A stretch of DNA of 64,000 nucleotides from Poriferisodalis sp965221195 (GTDB lineage Bacteria > Actinomycetota > Acidimicrobiia > Acidimicrobiales > Poriferisodalaceae), in contig OZ244864.1 in NCBI GenBank assembly GCA_965221195.1, positions 372,001 to 436,000 on the forward strand, given 5' to 3'. The position numbers and the translations under genes are program-made. Position 1 is the stretch's first letter. Every line of letters begins with the position of its first letter. The notes under the pieces were generated by a model. It worked only from the letters and a program-made list of their open reading frames with translations. It made no database searches and was not told where the DNA came from. Positions 8,248-17,073 of this stretch are shown here, in pieces.

Positions 8248-9762
8248 ATGAGAGACCTATCGCATCGGCGCACCCTTCAAGGGCGGCGCCTAACACGACT
8301 GATTGGCGCGCTGTTTGCCTTCGCACTGATAGCAGCGGCGTGCGGCGGTGATGACGACGAGGCCGGCGAAGAGACCGTAGGAGTAGAGACTGCGTCAGAA
8401 GATTCAATGGATGACGGGTCCATGGAAGACAGGTCCATAGACGACGAGTCCATGGACGAAGACATGGACGGCGAATCCATGGACGAAGACATGGACGGCG
8501 AATCCATGGACGAAGACGGCGAGTCCATGGACGAAGACATGATGGACTTGTCCGGCACCACAGTCAGCGTCTTCGGACCCGAGTCGAGCGAAGTTGAGGC
8601 CGGTGCCATTCAGGATGCCTTGGATGTCTTCGCAGAGAAGACCGGCATCGTGGCCACCTACACAGGCGCTCGCGACTTCTCTGAGCAGATCAACGCACAG
8701 GCAGCCGGCGGCAACCCCCCCGACATCGCTGTGTTCCCCCAGCCCGGCAAGGTCGGCGACTTCGGAGCGGAGGGGTGGATCCTTCCAATCCACGCCGATG
8801 TGCAGGCTTCCGTGGAAGCACAGTGGCCCGCAGGAACCTTGGACACCGTCACGTTCGGTGGCACGCTGTGGGGTGTCCCCAACAAGACTGCTCTGAAGTC
8901 GAACGTCTGGTACAACACCCAGATCTTCTCCGACGGCGGCTACTCGGTACCCCAGTCATTTGAAGAGATTCAAGCCCTCACCCTCCGGATGGTCCAAGAC
9001 GGCATCACGCCTTGGTGTGTTGGCATTGAGTCCGGTCCGGCCACTGGCTGGCCGTTCACAGACTGGATGGAAGACATGATTCTGCGCGTTGAGGACGAGA
9101 ACGTCTATGACCAGTGGGTCGCAGGCGAGATTCCGTTCTCCGATCCGCGCATCATCTCAATAGCGCAAACCGTGCTCGGCTTGTGGAATCTGCCCGGTGC
9201 GATCTACGCAGCCGGCGGCTCCGTCGCTGCTACACCGTTCGGCGACAATGCTGAACCGCTGGTGGCTGGCGACTGCGCCATGCACAGGCAAGCCACATTC
9301 TTTGCTTCCTTCTTCCCTGAAGGCACCGAAGTGGGACCCGGCGGGGACATTGATGTGTTCTACTTCCCCGCCCTCGGTGCAAAGGGCAACCGTCCGGTGC
9401 TGACTTCAGGTACCTATGTGTCGGCGTTCCGCGACGCTCCTGAGGTGTGGGCAGTGATGGAGTACTTCGGCAGCGCTGAGTACGCCAACGAGCGCCAGAA
9501 GGCCCAAGCAGAGCGTGCGGGCAGCGGGCTGTCGGGCTACCTGTCGGCGAACACCCAGCAGGATCTGAGCCTGTACAACGACCTAGAGCGCTCATTCGTT
9601 GAGATCCTGCAAACGGCCAGCCCGGCTCGTTTTGACGGATCCGATTTGATGCCTGCCGCTGTTGGTGCCGGCACGTTCTGGACTGAGGGCACCAGCGCAG
9701 TCAACGGTGACAAAACCCTTGAGGAAGCATTCGCCGCCATCGACGACTCTTGGCCGCGATAG
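8248..9762 (+). CDS. Sugar ABC transporter substrate-binding lipoprotein
   Basis: Extracytoplasmic solute-binding protein family 1 (alpha-glucoside/maltose type). Start ATG 8248 follows GGAAGGA. A basic N-region and hydrophobic core end in the lipobox LIAAAC (Cys about 32). Next comes a strikingly acidic low-complexity spacer (residues about 50-98, built from SMDED/MDGE repeats) and then the two-lobed binding domain starting at TTVSVFGPESSE. The acidic tether probably lifts the domain off the membrane. Its permeases follow directly after a strong hairpin, an arrangement that usually gives more binding protein than permease. Substrate is inferred to be an alpha-glucoside from the neighbouring GH13 enzyme. 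Confidence 0.9.
   Translation: MRDLSHRRTLQGRRLTRLIGALFAFALIAAACGGDDDEAGEETVGVETASEDSMDDGSMEDRSIDDESMDEDMDGESMDEDMDGESMDEDGESMDEDMMDLSGTTVSVFGPESSEVEAGAIQDALDVFAEKTGIVATYTGARDFSEQINAQAAGGNPPDIAVFPQPGKVGDFGAEGWILPIHADVQASVEAQWPAGTLDTVTFGGTLWGVPNKTALKSNVWYNTQIFSDGGYSVPQSFEEIQALTLRMVQDGITPWCVGIESGPATGWPFTDWMEDMILRVEDENVYDQWVAGEIPFSDPRIISIAQTVLGLWNLPGAIYAAGGSVAATPFGDNAEPLVAGDCAMHRQATFFASFFPEGTEVGPGGDIDVFYFPALGAKGNRPVLTSGTYVSAFRDAPEVWAVMEYFGSAEYANERQKAQAERAGSGLSGYLSANTQQDLSLYNDLERSFVEILQTASPARFDGSDLMPAAVGAGTFWTEGTSAVNGDKTLEEAFAAIDDSWPR
8401..8541. repeat. Acidic-spacer repeats in the binding protein
   Basis: Nested repeats based on TCCATGGACGAAGAC, with two identical 27-bp copies (unit starting GAATCCATGGACGAAGACAT). 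All are in frame, giving the SMDEDMDGE spacer behind the lipobox. Copy number of this spacer could vary between strains without loss of frame. Confidence 0.95.
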
Positions 9763-9774
9763 CCAACACCTTCA

Positions 9775-9823
9775 GTTGACGGCACAACACCGTCAATCGG
9801 GTTGACGGCACAACACCGTCAAC
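9775..9823. repeat. Two tandem hairpin-forming copies
   Basis: A 22-bp sequence (GTTGACGGCACAACACCGTC plus AA) occurs at 9775-9796 and 9801-9822, spaced by 26 bp. Each copy is an inverted repeat, GTTGACGG...CCGTCAA(C), with a 7-base loop. They lie just behind the binding-protein stop and ahead of the strong terminator-like hairpin. Confidence 0.9.
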
Positions 9824-9844
9824 TGAAATGACATCAGTCAAGTG

Positions 9845-9877
9845 AAGGGCCGACCCGCAGTTGCGGGTCGGCCCTTT
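9845..9877 (+). terminator. Strong GC-rich hairpin after the binding-protein gene
   Basis: A perfect 15-bp stem (AAGGGCCGACCCGCA paired with TGCGGGTCGGCCCTT) with a 2-base loop and a short T run. It lies between the binding protein and the first permease on the same strand. In sugar ABC operons such a hairpin commonly gives partial termination or stabilises the 3' end of the binding-protein transcript. Confidence 0.85.
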
Positions 9878-9895
9878 GCGATACAAGCGCTCACA

Positions 9896-9925
9896 AAACC
9901 GGCGCTTACGAAACCGGCACCTACA
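9896..9925. repeat. Two 15-bp units ahead of permease 1
   Basis: AAACCGGCGCTTACG is followed by AAACCGGCACCTACA, two tandem 15-bp copies with three differences, in the gap between the hairpin and the permease start. Confidence 0.85.
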
Positions 9926-9980
9926 GCACCAACGAGCAGCAAGCAGCGCGGGGCGTGACGCGCGGAGTAGGTTGGGGCTT

Positions 9981-11543
9981 GTGGGGGCACTAGGCGGAGC
10001 GCTGCTAGGAGTGACGCTCGCCATCGGGGCGAGCGCTGCGTTGTTCTTCGGCGCAAACAGTCTCTTGGATCTTGCGGTCACCCGCTGGCGCCTGTTCTGG
10101 GGCATCTTGGGTGGACTCCTCGGAGCCGTGATCGGCGCGGTGGCAGCTGGTAACGACGTGGCCGGCGGGCCGATCTGGGTGTGGACGCTCATCGGCGCAG
10201 CGGTAGGCGGCGGAGGTGGAGCGCTGATCGGCTTGGCAAGCAACCCATCGCTCCAAGCTCGGAACCGGCTCTCAGAACGCGGTCGCGTGGTGACCTTCCT
10301 CGGGCCTGCAATGCTGTTCTTGTCACTTGGGCTGGTGATTCCGCTGCTGCGTTCGATGTACCTGTCGCTGCTGGACGCGAGGGCCACCGAATGGGTCGGC
10401 CTGAGCAATTACGGAGAGATATTCACCAACCCCAACAGCTTGGACCTCAGCGACTGGTCCAACATTTTCACCAGCCGCCTGCTGTGGGCGGCACTCGTGT
10501 TGATCGCCATCGGTTTGGGGATCGGAGTCGCTGTGGGTCGCCGACGCGGCACAGGGGTGGAACGCCTGCCGGGTTCAGTCGGGCCAGTGGCTATCGGTTT
10601 CTTTGTGCTGTCGTTCGCGGTGTTCACGACACTGCGCGGCACCCTCATCAACAACTTGTGGTGGGTGGTGACGGTGACGGTGCTGTCAACATCGCTCGGG
10701 TTGGCTGCGGCGGTGCTGGCCGACCGGGCCCGCTGGGAGTCGGTAGCCAAAAGCCTCATTTTTTTGCCGATGGCAATCTCTTTTGTGGGTGCTGGGATCA
10801 TCTGGCGCTTCATGTACATCGCTAGGCCTCCGCAGAAAACCCAGACCGGCTTCTTGAACGCAGTCTGGGTGTGGCTAGGGAGCTTGCGCCCGCAGACCAC
10901 TGGAGCATGGGTCATGGTCGCCGTTCTGGCGGCTGTGACCGCAGGACTCGCGGGACTGTGCGCGTTCGGCGTACGCAGACAGCAAGCCTCCTTCGCTATC
11001 GGCGCTGCGGTGACTGCCGTGCCGTTGCTTTGGCTGATCTATCGCTTCATCGGCCCCGGCCTCGGCGGCTCAGTAATCAACGAAGTCACCGGCGAGCCGA
11101 TGCCCGGCACTGTGTTGTTTTTGCAGGAATCGCCGTTCAACAACATCTGGCTGATGGTGGTGCTGATATGGATTCAGACGGGCTTCGCCATGGTCATCTT
11201 GTCGGCAGCCATCAAGGCAGTGCCCGCCGACCTGCTTGAGGCAGCCCGAGTCGACGGCGCTACGGAGCAACAGACATTCTGGCAGGTGACCATACCCACC
11301 ATCACGCCAACGATTGTCGTTGTGGTCACCACGCTCATTGTGCAGGTGATGAAGGTGTACGACATTGTGAAGGTGATGACGGCAGGCAACTTCGGCACCC
11401 AAGTTATTGCCAATGAGATGTGGCAGCGTGCCTTCACGGAACTGAACATCGGTTTGGGCTCGGCGCTGGCCATCGTGCTGTTCTTGGCCGTCGTACCGGC
11501 CATGGCCTTCAACATCAGGCGCATGCAGAGGGGTGCCGCGTGA
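9981..11543 (+). CDS. Sugar ABC transporter permease (MalF/UgpA-like)
   Basis: Inner-membrane permease of the binding-protein-dependent importer family, about 520 residues. The start is taken at GTG 9981 (TTG 9972 is possible); no clear Shine-Dalgarno is seen. The first roughly 100 residues are an extra glycine-rich pair of membrane hairpins not usual for MalF-type permeases. The standard core starts near VVTFLGPAMLFLSLG. The EAA loop that docks the ATPase is visible as AVPADLLEAARVDGATEQQT. Its stop overlaps the next permease start by 4 bp (GTGA), so the pair are translationally coupled. The ATPase is probably the UgpC-like gene at 15815. Confidence 0.88.
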   Translation: MGALGGALLGVTLAIGASAALFFGANSLLDLAVTRWRLFWGILGGLLGAVIGAVAAGNDVAGGPIWVWTLIGAAVGGGGGALIGLASNPSLQARNRLSERGRVVTFLGPAMLFLSLGLVIPLLRSMYLSLLDARATEWVGLSNYGEIFTNPNSLDLSDWSNIFTSRLLWAALVLIAIGLGIGVAVGRRRGTGVERLPGSVGPVAIGFFVLSFAVFTTLRGTLINNLWWVVTVTVLSTSLGLAAAVLADRARWESVAKSLIFLPMAISFVGAGIIWRFMYIARPPQKTQTGFLNAVWVWLGSLRPQTTGAWVMVAVLAAVTAGLAGLCAFGVRRQQASFAIGAAVTAVPLLWLIYRFIGPGLGGSVINEVTGEPMPGTVLFLQESPFNNIWLMVVLIWIQTGFAMVILSAAIKAVPADLLEAARVDGATEQQTFWQVTIPTITPTIVVVVTTLIVQVMKVYDIVKVMTAGNFGTQVIANEMWQRAFTELNIGLGSALAIVLFLAVVPAMAFNIRRMQRGAA

Positions 11544-12523
11544 CAATGACCACCGACACCACTGCTCCGACACTGAGTCGGCCAGAACTCACCAGCAGTG
11601 GGCCGATTGACCGCGCCGGGAAAGTCGTCTACGGCTTCCTGCGGCGCATCCCTACGTGGGTGCTGTGGTTGATGGTTCTCATCTGGAGCATCCCCACCGG
11701 CAGTCTGCTGTTGAACTCTTTCCGTTCACGCGATGCTCAGCGCAGCAGCGGCTGGTGGGAAGCGCTAAATGAGGGCGGCTGGACGCTCGCAAACTACTCA
11801 GAGGTGCTTGGCACCGAACAGACCGGCGGACTGGCTCGGGCCTTGGTGAACTCATTCGCCATAGCCATACCCGCCACTGTGATCCCTGTGGCCATCGCCG
11901 CAATGGCGGCGTACGCCTTCGCTTGGATCTCCTTCAAAGGCCGGGAATGGCTCTTCATCGCGTTCGTGTCGCTGCTGGCGCTTCCCAACCAAGTGGCGCT
12001 GCTGCCGTTGCTGCAGTTGTACGCCGGCGGAGCGCACTGGACCATCCCCGGCACCGAGTTCACGCTCACGCTGTTTCCAGACTTTGATCTCGCTGGCAGC
12101 GCCACAGCGGTGTGGCTCACCCACACCGCTTTCGCCATGCCTTTCTCGGTGTTCCTACTGCACAACTACATCTCCTCGCTGCCGGGGGAACTGTTTGAAG
12201 CAGCGCGCATCGACGGCGCGAGCCACGTCACGATCTTCTGGCGCTTGGTGGTGCCGTTGTCGGTGCCTGCACTGGCGGCGTTCACGATCTTCCAATTCCT
12301 GTGGACATGGAACGACTACTTGGTCGCCATCACGATGATCGGTTCCAACGGCGAGGCGTGGCCCGCCACGATCCGCATCGCATCAATGGCCGGCGAGTTC
12401 GGCTTGCGAGAACATGTGCTCTCCGCGGGGGCATTCGTGCAGGCAGGCGTGCCTTTGATCGTGTTCTTTGCTTTGCAGCGGTTCTTTGTGCGCGGCCTGC
12501 TGGCAGGTTCGCTGAAGTCTTGA
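11540..12523 (+). CDS. Sugar ABC transporter permease (MalG/UgpE-like)
   Basis: Second permease of the sugar importer, 327 residues with six predicted membrane segments. The first cytoplasmic stretch is followed by WVLWLMVLIWSIPTGSLLL as the first membrane helix. The EAA loop reads SSLPGELFEAARIDGASHVT. Start GTG 11540 overlaps the previous stop by 4 bp; ATG 11546 is an alternative. It forms the heterodimeric channel with the upstream permease. Its stop overlaps a possible TTG start of the aldo/keto reductase, which suggests a continuous operon. Confidence 0.9.
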   Translation: MTMTTDTTAPTLSRPELTSSGPIDRAGKVVYGFLRRIPTWVLWLMVLIWSIPTGSLLLNSFRSRDAQRSSGWWEALNEGGWTLANYSEVLGTEQTGGLARALVNSFAIAIPATVIPVAIAAMAAYAFAWISFKGREWLFIAFVSLLALPNQVALLPLLQLYAGGAHWTIPGTEFTLTLFPDFDLAGSATAVWLTHTAFAMPFSVFLLHNYISSLPGELFEAARIDGASHVTIFWRLVVPLSVPALAAFTIFQFLWTWNDYLVAITMIGSNGEAWPATIRIASMAGEFGLREHVLSAGAFVQAGVPLIVFFALQRFFVRGLLAGSLKS

Positions 12524-13512
12524 GCACTGTCTTGAACACTGTGAACAATTCCGATCTGGCACGTTCCAATCTGGTAGGCCCCAATCTGGTAAACCCAGCC
12601 CCTCGGCCACTTGGCACGAGCGGCATCATTACGGGTCCGTTGGCTTTGGGTTTGTGGCGCTTCACTAGCTCCGACATCGGTCGCAACATCACCCTGATCG
12701 AGACAGCGCTCTGCGAAGGCCTGAATCTGATCGACTTAGCCGATGTGTACGGCCTTGACTGGGGCGGCACCGGCTTCGGCAGTTGCGAAGAGAACCTAGG
12801 TGCCGTGCTGGCAGCCCGACCGGACTTGCGCGATCAGATGGTGCTGGCTACCAAGGGTGGCATCGTGCCTCCGGTGCCATACAACTCAAGCGCAGCCACA
12901 CTGCGCGCCGCTTGCGAAGCTTCGCTGGCACGTCTAGGAACCGACCGCGTCGATCTGTACCAAGTGCACCGGCCCGACATGTTCACCCATCCCGCTGAGC
13001 TAGCAGACACCCTCGACACGTTGGTAGCCGACGGGCTCGCAGGCGCTGTCGGGGTCTCCAACTACACCCCAGCACAGACACGGGCGCTGGCCGCCCATCT
13101 CGACACACCGCTGGTCAGCACCCAGCCGGAGTACTCAGCTGCCTGCTTGGATCCGCTGCGCGACGGCACGCTTGACCTGTGCGCCGAAACCGGCATGGTG
13201 CCGCTGGCTTGGAGTCCCCTTGCGGGCGGGAGGCTAACAGCAGGCAATCCCCTAGCCGAGGCAGAAAAGCCCCCACATGGGGTGCGTCTGGAGCTGCTCG
13301 CAACGCTTGATCGGCTGGCCGAGCGCGAGCAGGTAGACCGGGCAGCAATGTGCTTGGCCTTTGTGCTGGCCCACCCGACTGAACCTGTCGCCATTGTCGG
13401 CACACAGAGACCCGAACGGTTCAGGTCGCTGGTGGCAGCCCTCGGGGTGCATCTTGACCGCAACGATGTGTACGACATCGTCGAGGCCGCAGACGGTCGC
13501 CCTCTGCCGTGA
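12520..13512 (+). CDS. Aldo/keto reductase family oxidoreductase
   Basis: NADPH-dependent (beta/alpha)8 reductase. The catalytic tetrad is visible as Asp and Tyr in NLIDLADVYG, Lys in VLATKGG and His in YQVHRPD. A C-terminal nucleotide-binding stretch (PVAIVGTQRPERF) is present. The start is uncertain: TTG 12520 would overlap the permease stop (TTGA) and GTG 12541 is the alternative. The N-terminus contains a repeat-encoded SNLVG/PNLVN segment ahead of the barrel. Between a sugar importer and a Gfo/Idh dehydrogenase it probably acts on a sugar or a sugar-derived aldehyde. The specific substrate is unknown. Confidence 0.85.
   Translation: MSTVLNTVNNSDLARSNLVGPNLVNPAPRPLGTSGIITGPLALGLWRFTSSDIGRNITLIETALCEGLNLIDLADVYGLDWGGTGFGSCEENLGAVLAARPDLRDQMVLATKGGIVPPVPYNSSAATLRAACEASLARLGTDRVDLYQVHRPDMFTHPAELADTLDTLVADGLAGAVGVSNYTPAQTRALAAHLDTPLVSTQPEYSAACLDPLRDGTLDLCAETGMVPLAWSPLAGGRLTAGNPLAEAEKPPHGVRLELLATLDRLAEREQVDRAAMCLAFVLAHPTEPVAIVGTQRPERFRSLVAALGVHLDRNDVYDIVEAADGRPLP
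12549..12593. repeat. Three in-frame 15-bp units at the AKR N-terminus
   Basis: TTCCGATCTGGCACG, TTCCAATCTGGTAGG and CCCCAATCTGGTAAA in tandem. In frame they read SDLAR/SNLVG/PNLVN, a pentapeptide-like x-[DN]-L pattern before the enzyme fold starts. Confidence 0.9.
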
Positions 13513-14657
13513 ACAGCAGTCGCACACCCAGCAGCCGCACACTCACCGCACATGATCCGATGCGCTTCGGTGTCATCGGCACCGGGATGATGGGCATCGA
13601 ACACATCGTCAACGTGATCACGCTCAAGGGTGCAGAACTCACCGCTGTCTGCGACAACTGGCCGCCCTCTTTGGAAGCCGCGCAGAGTCAGCTCGCCTGC
13701 CGCGGGCTAGACCCTGTGCCAGCGTTCGATCATCACCACGATCTGCTCGATGCCGACCTGTGCGACGCAGTGATCGTTGCGACACCCAACCACCTCCATA
13801 CCGACATTGTTTTGGATGTTGCATCTGCAGGAATACATCAGCTCACCGAGAAGCCGCTCGCCACGACGCTCGACGACTGCCGCCGAATCATCAACGGAGT
13901 TGAGGCGCTCGGACCCGCAGCACCGCTCGTGTGGGTGGGTCTTGAGTACCGCTACATCGCGCCCATGGCGGCGCTCATCGAGCAGGCCCACGCCAACACG
14001 ATCGGGCAGATCCGCATGGTGGCCATCCGGGAACACCGCTTCCCATTTCAGCCGAAAGTGCGCGACTGGAACCGGTTCAACCGCAACACCGGTGGAACGC
14101 TGGTAGAGAAGTGCTGCCACTTCTTCGATCTGATGCGGGTCATCGTTCCGAGCGCGCCGGTCAGAGTGATGGCCTCGGGTGCTGCAGATCTGAACCATCT
14201 TGACGAGCGGTATGACGGCGAGACTCCCGACATTTTGGACAATGCTTTCGTGATCGTGGACTTCGCGTCGGGCGCACGGGCACTGCTGGATTTGTGCATG
14301 TTCGCGGATGCCACCCAGAACCAAGAAGAACTCTCGGTAGTCGGCGACAAAGGCAAGCTCGAAGCGTTCGTTCCCGACGATGTCGTGCGGACCGGCATGC
14401 GCGGGCGCGACTGGATCGGAAGCGTGGCCGAACGAACGGTACACAGCACCGCTCCGGTGACCGGCCATCATCACGGGGCCTCGTTCATTGAGCTGGAGCG
14501 CTTCGCAGCCGCCGTGGCGGATTCGGCACCCGCAGAATGCACACTGGCAGACGGGCTGTGGTCGGTAGCGATCGGCCGAGCGGCTCATATCTCGATTGAC
14601 GAAGGCCGTCCAGTGAATATGAGCGAACTGCTGACCACCGAAGAACTCAACCGATGA
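13509..14657 (+). CDS. Gfo/Idh/MocA family oxidoreductase
   Basis: NAD(P)-dependent sugar or inositol-type dehydrogenase of 382 residues. The N-terminal Rossmann domain (MRFGVIGTGMMGIEHI, with VATPNHLH) is followed by the family signature TEKPLA and the GGTLVEKCCHFFDLM active-site segment with the expected lysine and histidine. The first 17 residues before MRFGVIG are extra; GTG 13509 overlaps the previous stop by 4 bp and ATG 13560 is an alternative start. Coupling to the aldo/keto reductase suggests sequential steps on an imported sugar derivative. Confidence 0.9.
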   Translation: MNSSRTPSSRTLTAHDPMRFGVIGTGMMGIEHIVNVITLKGAELTAVCDNWPPSLEAAQSQLACRGLDPVPAFDHHHDLLDADLCDAVIVATPNHLHTDIVLDVASAGIHQLTEKPLATTLDDCRRIINGVEALGPAAPLVWVGLEYRYIAPMAALIEQAHANTIGQIRMVAIREHRFPFQPKVRDWNRFNRNTGGTLVEKCCHFFDLMRVIVPSAPVRVMASGAADLNHLDERYDGETPDILDNAFVIVDFASGARALLDLCMFADATQNQEELSVVGDKGKLEAFVPDDVVRTGMRGRDWIGSVAERTVHSTAPVTGHHHGASFIELERFAAAVADSAPAECTLADGLWSVAIGRAAHISIDEGRPVNMSELLTTEELNR

Positions 14658-14685
14658 CTACAGCGCAAGTGGCGGAGCCACAGCA

Positions 14686-15753
14686 ATGAGCGCCACGCCG
14701 GAGATCGCTTGGTTTTCAGCCCTGTGTGACGACGATTACGAGTACTTGGGCGTGACCAACCCGTCCCTAGTGAGCACTTGGGAGCACTGCTGTGACATCG
14801 TTGCCGCAGCAGAACGCAACGGCTTCGACAACGTGCTGCTGCCCTCGGGATACGCACTCGGCATCGACGCCACGGCCTTCGCCGCAGCCATCGCCACCCA
14901 CACCCAGCACATCAACTTGCTGCTAGCGGTGCGCATGGGCGAAATGTGGCCGCCTCAGCTAGCACGGCAGCTTGCTTCCATCGACCAGATGGCTGGAGGT
15001 CGGCTCACCATCAACATCATCTCCAGCGATCTGGCTGGTGCCCCGCTTCCTTCGGGTCCTCGCTACCAGCGAACGCGCGAACACATGACGGTGCTGCGGA
15101 CACTGCTAGACGGCAAAGCGGTGGACTTCGACGGCGAGTTCGTCTCGGTTCAGCTAGACCCGCCCCGTGTCGGCACTGTCAGTGGCCGCTGTCCGCCCTT
15201 TTATTTCGGCGGATTCTCCGAAGAGGCCAAACACACGGCGGCGGTCGCCGCTGATGTATTCCTGACATGGCCCGACACCGTGGCGGGCGTTGCAGCGACT
15301 GTCAGCGAGATGCGCGAACGCGCTGCAACCGTGGGGCGGGAACTGAGATTCGGGCTGCGGTCTCATGTGATCGTGCGTCCCACCGAAGCAGAAGCCATCG
15401 ATGCCACCCGTCGGTTGGTCAGCCGACTTGACGACGCTGCGGGAGCACAGATCCGAGGGCGGTCGCTCGATGCAGCCTCGGTCGGAGTTCAACGGCAAGC
15501 CGAGCTGCGCAACAGCGCTGACAACGACGGGTTCGCCGAGGACGGACTGTGGACCGGGATCGGTCGAGCCCGCAGCGGCGCCGGGGCGGCCATCGTGGGC
15601 GACCCATATGCGGTGGCCGCGAAACTCAACGCCTACTGCGCGGTAGGCATCGACGCGTTCATTTTGTCGGGCTACCCACATCTCGCCGAGTGCGACCTCT
15701 TCGGCCGCTTGGTGCTGCAGTCGATGCCGCACCGCAAACTCACCACCCCTTGA
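14686..15753 (+). CDS. LLM-class flavin-dependent monooxygenase (SsuD-like)
   Basis: Luciferase-like FMNH2-dependent monooxygenase, closest by motif to alkanesulfonate monooxygenase SsuD. The family segments LLLAVRMGEMWPPQLARQLA, MAGGRLTINIISSDL and YFGGFSEEAKHTAA are visible. Start ATG 14686 follows GGCGGAG. It lies 28 bp after the Gfo/Idh gene and ends convergent with the UgpC-like ATPase. No flavin reductase lies nearby, so FMNH2 must come from elsewhere. The link to a sugar operon suggests the substrate could be a sulfonated sugar such as sulfoquinovose. That is inference only. Confidence 0.87.
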   Translation: MSATPEIAWFSALCDDDYEYLGVTNPSLVSTWEHCCDIVAAAERNGFDNVLLPSGYALGIDATAFAAAIATHTQHINLLLAVRMGEMWPPQLARQLASIDQMAGGRLTINIISSDLAGAPLPSGPRYQRTREHMTVLRTLLDGKAVDFDGEFVSVQLDPPRVGTVSGRCPPFYFGGFSEEAKHTAAVAADVFLTWPDTVAGVAATVSEMRERAATVGRELRFGLRSHVIVRPTEAEAIDATRRLVSRLDDAAGAQIRGRSLDAASVGVQRQAELRNSADNDGFAEDGLWTGIGRARSGAGAAIVGDPYAVAAKLNAYCAVGIDAFILSGYPHLAECDLFGRLVLQSMPHRKLTTP

Positions 15754-15764
15754 AACCCGCACAG

Positions 15765-15798
15765 CCAGCAGGGCCACAAACCCAGCAGGGCCACGAAC
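15765..15798. repeat. Two 17-bp units in the convergent gap
   Basis: CCAGCAGGGCCACAAAC at 15765-15781 is repeated at 15782-15798 with one change, between the convergent SsuD-like and UgpC-like genes. No terminator hairpin was found in this 61-bp gap. Confidence 0.9.
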
Positions 15799-15814
15799 CC
15801 GGCACGAGCCAAGC

Positions 15815-16993
15815 TCAAGAGCGGATGGCGGCCTCGGTTTGGGGATCGAAGAAATGAAGTTCGTCGACGTCCACGCTCAGATTGATCGCTGAACCCGGGC
15901 GGGCGGTGCTGCGCGGATGAACCCTGGCGATGACCATGCGGTCTTCGATGCCTTCAAGCGCATCGGGATCACCGGCTTCCACCGATGGTGCATCCAGCGG
16001 AAAATGAAGCAGCAGATCAGAACCCAAGGCTTCCGACAGTGACACCGTCGCTGCGATAGATGGCTGGCCGTTTTCGCTTGTGACTGAAGCGTCCTCAAAG
16101 GCTTCAGGTCGGATGCCTACGACTACCTCAGCGCCGTCATACGCGCGCAACTCCGGTTTTGCATCTAGCACGCGTTCGGGCAGATCCAAGGTCTGCGAGC
16201 CCAGCTGAAGCTGCCAGCCTGCAGCATCGCTGCGCGTGTCGTTGCCCGAACTCAGACGGGCCAAGCGCAGATTCATAGACGGTGCGCCGATGAATCCGGC
16301 CACGAAAAGATTCTCAGGGCGCTCGTAGAGATCGGTAGGGCCGTCAACTTGTTGCAGCACCCCGTCTTTGAGCACAGCGACCCGGTCGCCCATCGTCATG
16401 GCCTCCACTTGGTCGTGGGTGACGTAGATCGTGGTGGCACCCAGCCGGTGCTGCAAAGCAGTGATTTCGGCCCGCATCTGCACGCGCAGCTTGGCATCGA
16501 GATTGGACAGCGGTTCGTCCATCAAGAACACCGCCGGGTCGCGGACGATGGCTCGGCCCATCGCCACTCGCTGGCGCTGACCGCCCGAGAGCTGCGCCGG
16601 CTTGTTCCCGAGCATCGGCTCAAGTTCGAGCAGTCGGGCGGCTTCGGTCACCCGCTTCTCGATCTCCGCTTTGGGCACGCCAGCCAATTTCAAAGGAAAG
16701 CCGATGTTGCGAGCCACATCGAGGTGCGGATACAACGCGTAGCTCTGAAAGACCATTGCGATGTTGCGATCTTTGGGCTCGGTCTCGTTCATGCGCTCGC
16801 CCCCAATCAACAGCTCGCCGTCACTGATCTCTTCGAGCCCTGCGACCATGCGCAACGCAGTGGACTTACCGCATCCCGACGGACCCACCAGTACTAAGAA
16901 TTCGCCGTCGGTAATGTTGATGTTCAGTTCGGTGACAGCGACAAAGCCGTTCGGGTACTGCTTTGTCAACCGGTCGAGGGTGACCGTCGCCAT
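15815..16993 (-). CDS. Sugar ABC transporter ATP-binding protein (UgpC/MsmX/MalK type)
   Basis: Cytoplasmic ATPase that energises CUT1-type sugar importers. Walker A is GPSGCGKSTALRM, the Q-loop lies in MVFQSYALYPH, the ABC signature is LSGGQRQR, Walker B is VFLMDEPLSNLD and the switch His is in YVTHDQ. The C-terminal roughly 150 residues form the TOBE/regulatory domain of the MalK-UgpC type. It is encoded opposite to the permeases and divergent from glpD across 80 bp, so it may serve more than one importer, as MsmX-type ATPases do. Confidence 0.93.
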   Translation of the reverse strand: MATVTLDRLTKQYPNGFVAVTELNINITDGEFLVLVGPSGCGKSTALRMVAGLEEISDGELLIGGERMNETEPKDRNIAMVFQSYALYPHLDVARNIGFPLKLAGVPKAEIEKRVTEAARLLELEPMLGNKPAQLSGGQRQRVAMGRAIVRDPAVFLMDEPLSNLDAKLRVQMRAEITALQHRLGATTIYVTHDQVEAMTMGDRVAVLKDGVLQQVDGPTDLYERPENLFVAGFIGAPSMNLRLARLSSGNDTRSDAAGWQLQLGSQTLDLPERVLDAKPELRAYDGAEVVVGIRPEAFEDASVTSENGQPSIAATVSLSEALGSDLLLHFPLDAPSVEAGDPDALEGIEDRMVIARVHPRSTARPGSAINLSVDVDELHFFDPQTEAAIRS

Positions 16994-17073
16994 ATGACCC
17001 CCATTTCAGGCCTACACGCCTTATTGGTTGAGACTAGCCCGCGAGCGGTCACAGGCGTGCCAGACTTCCCGCA

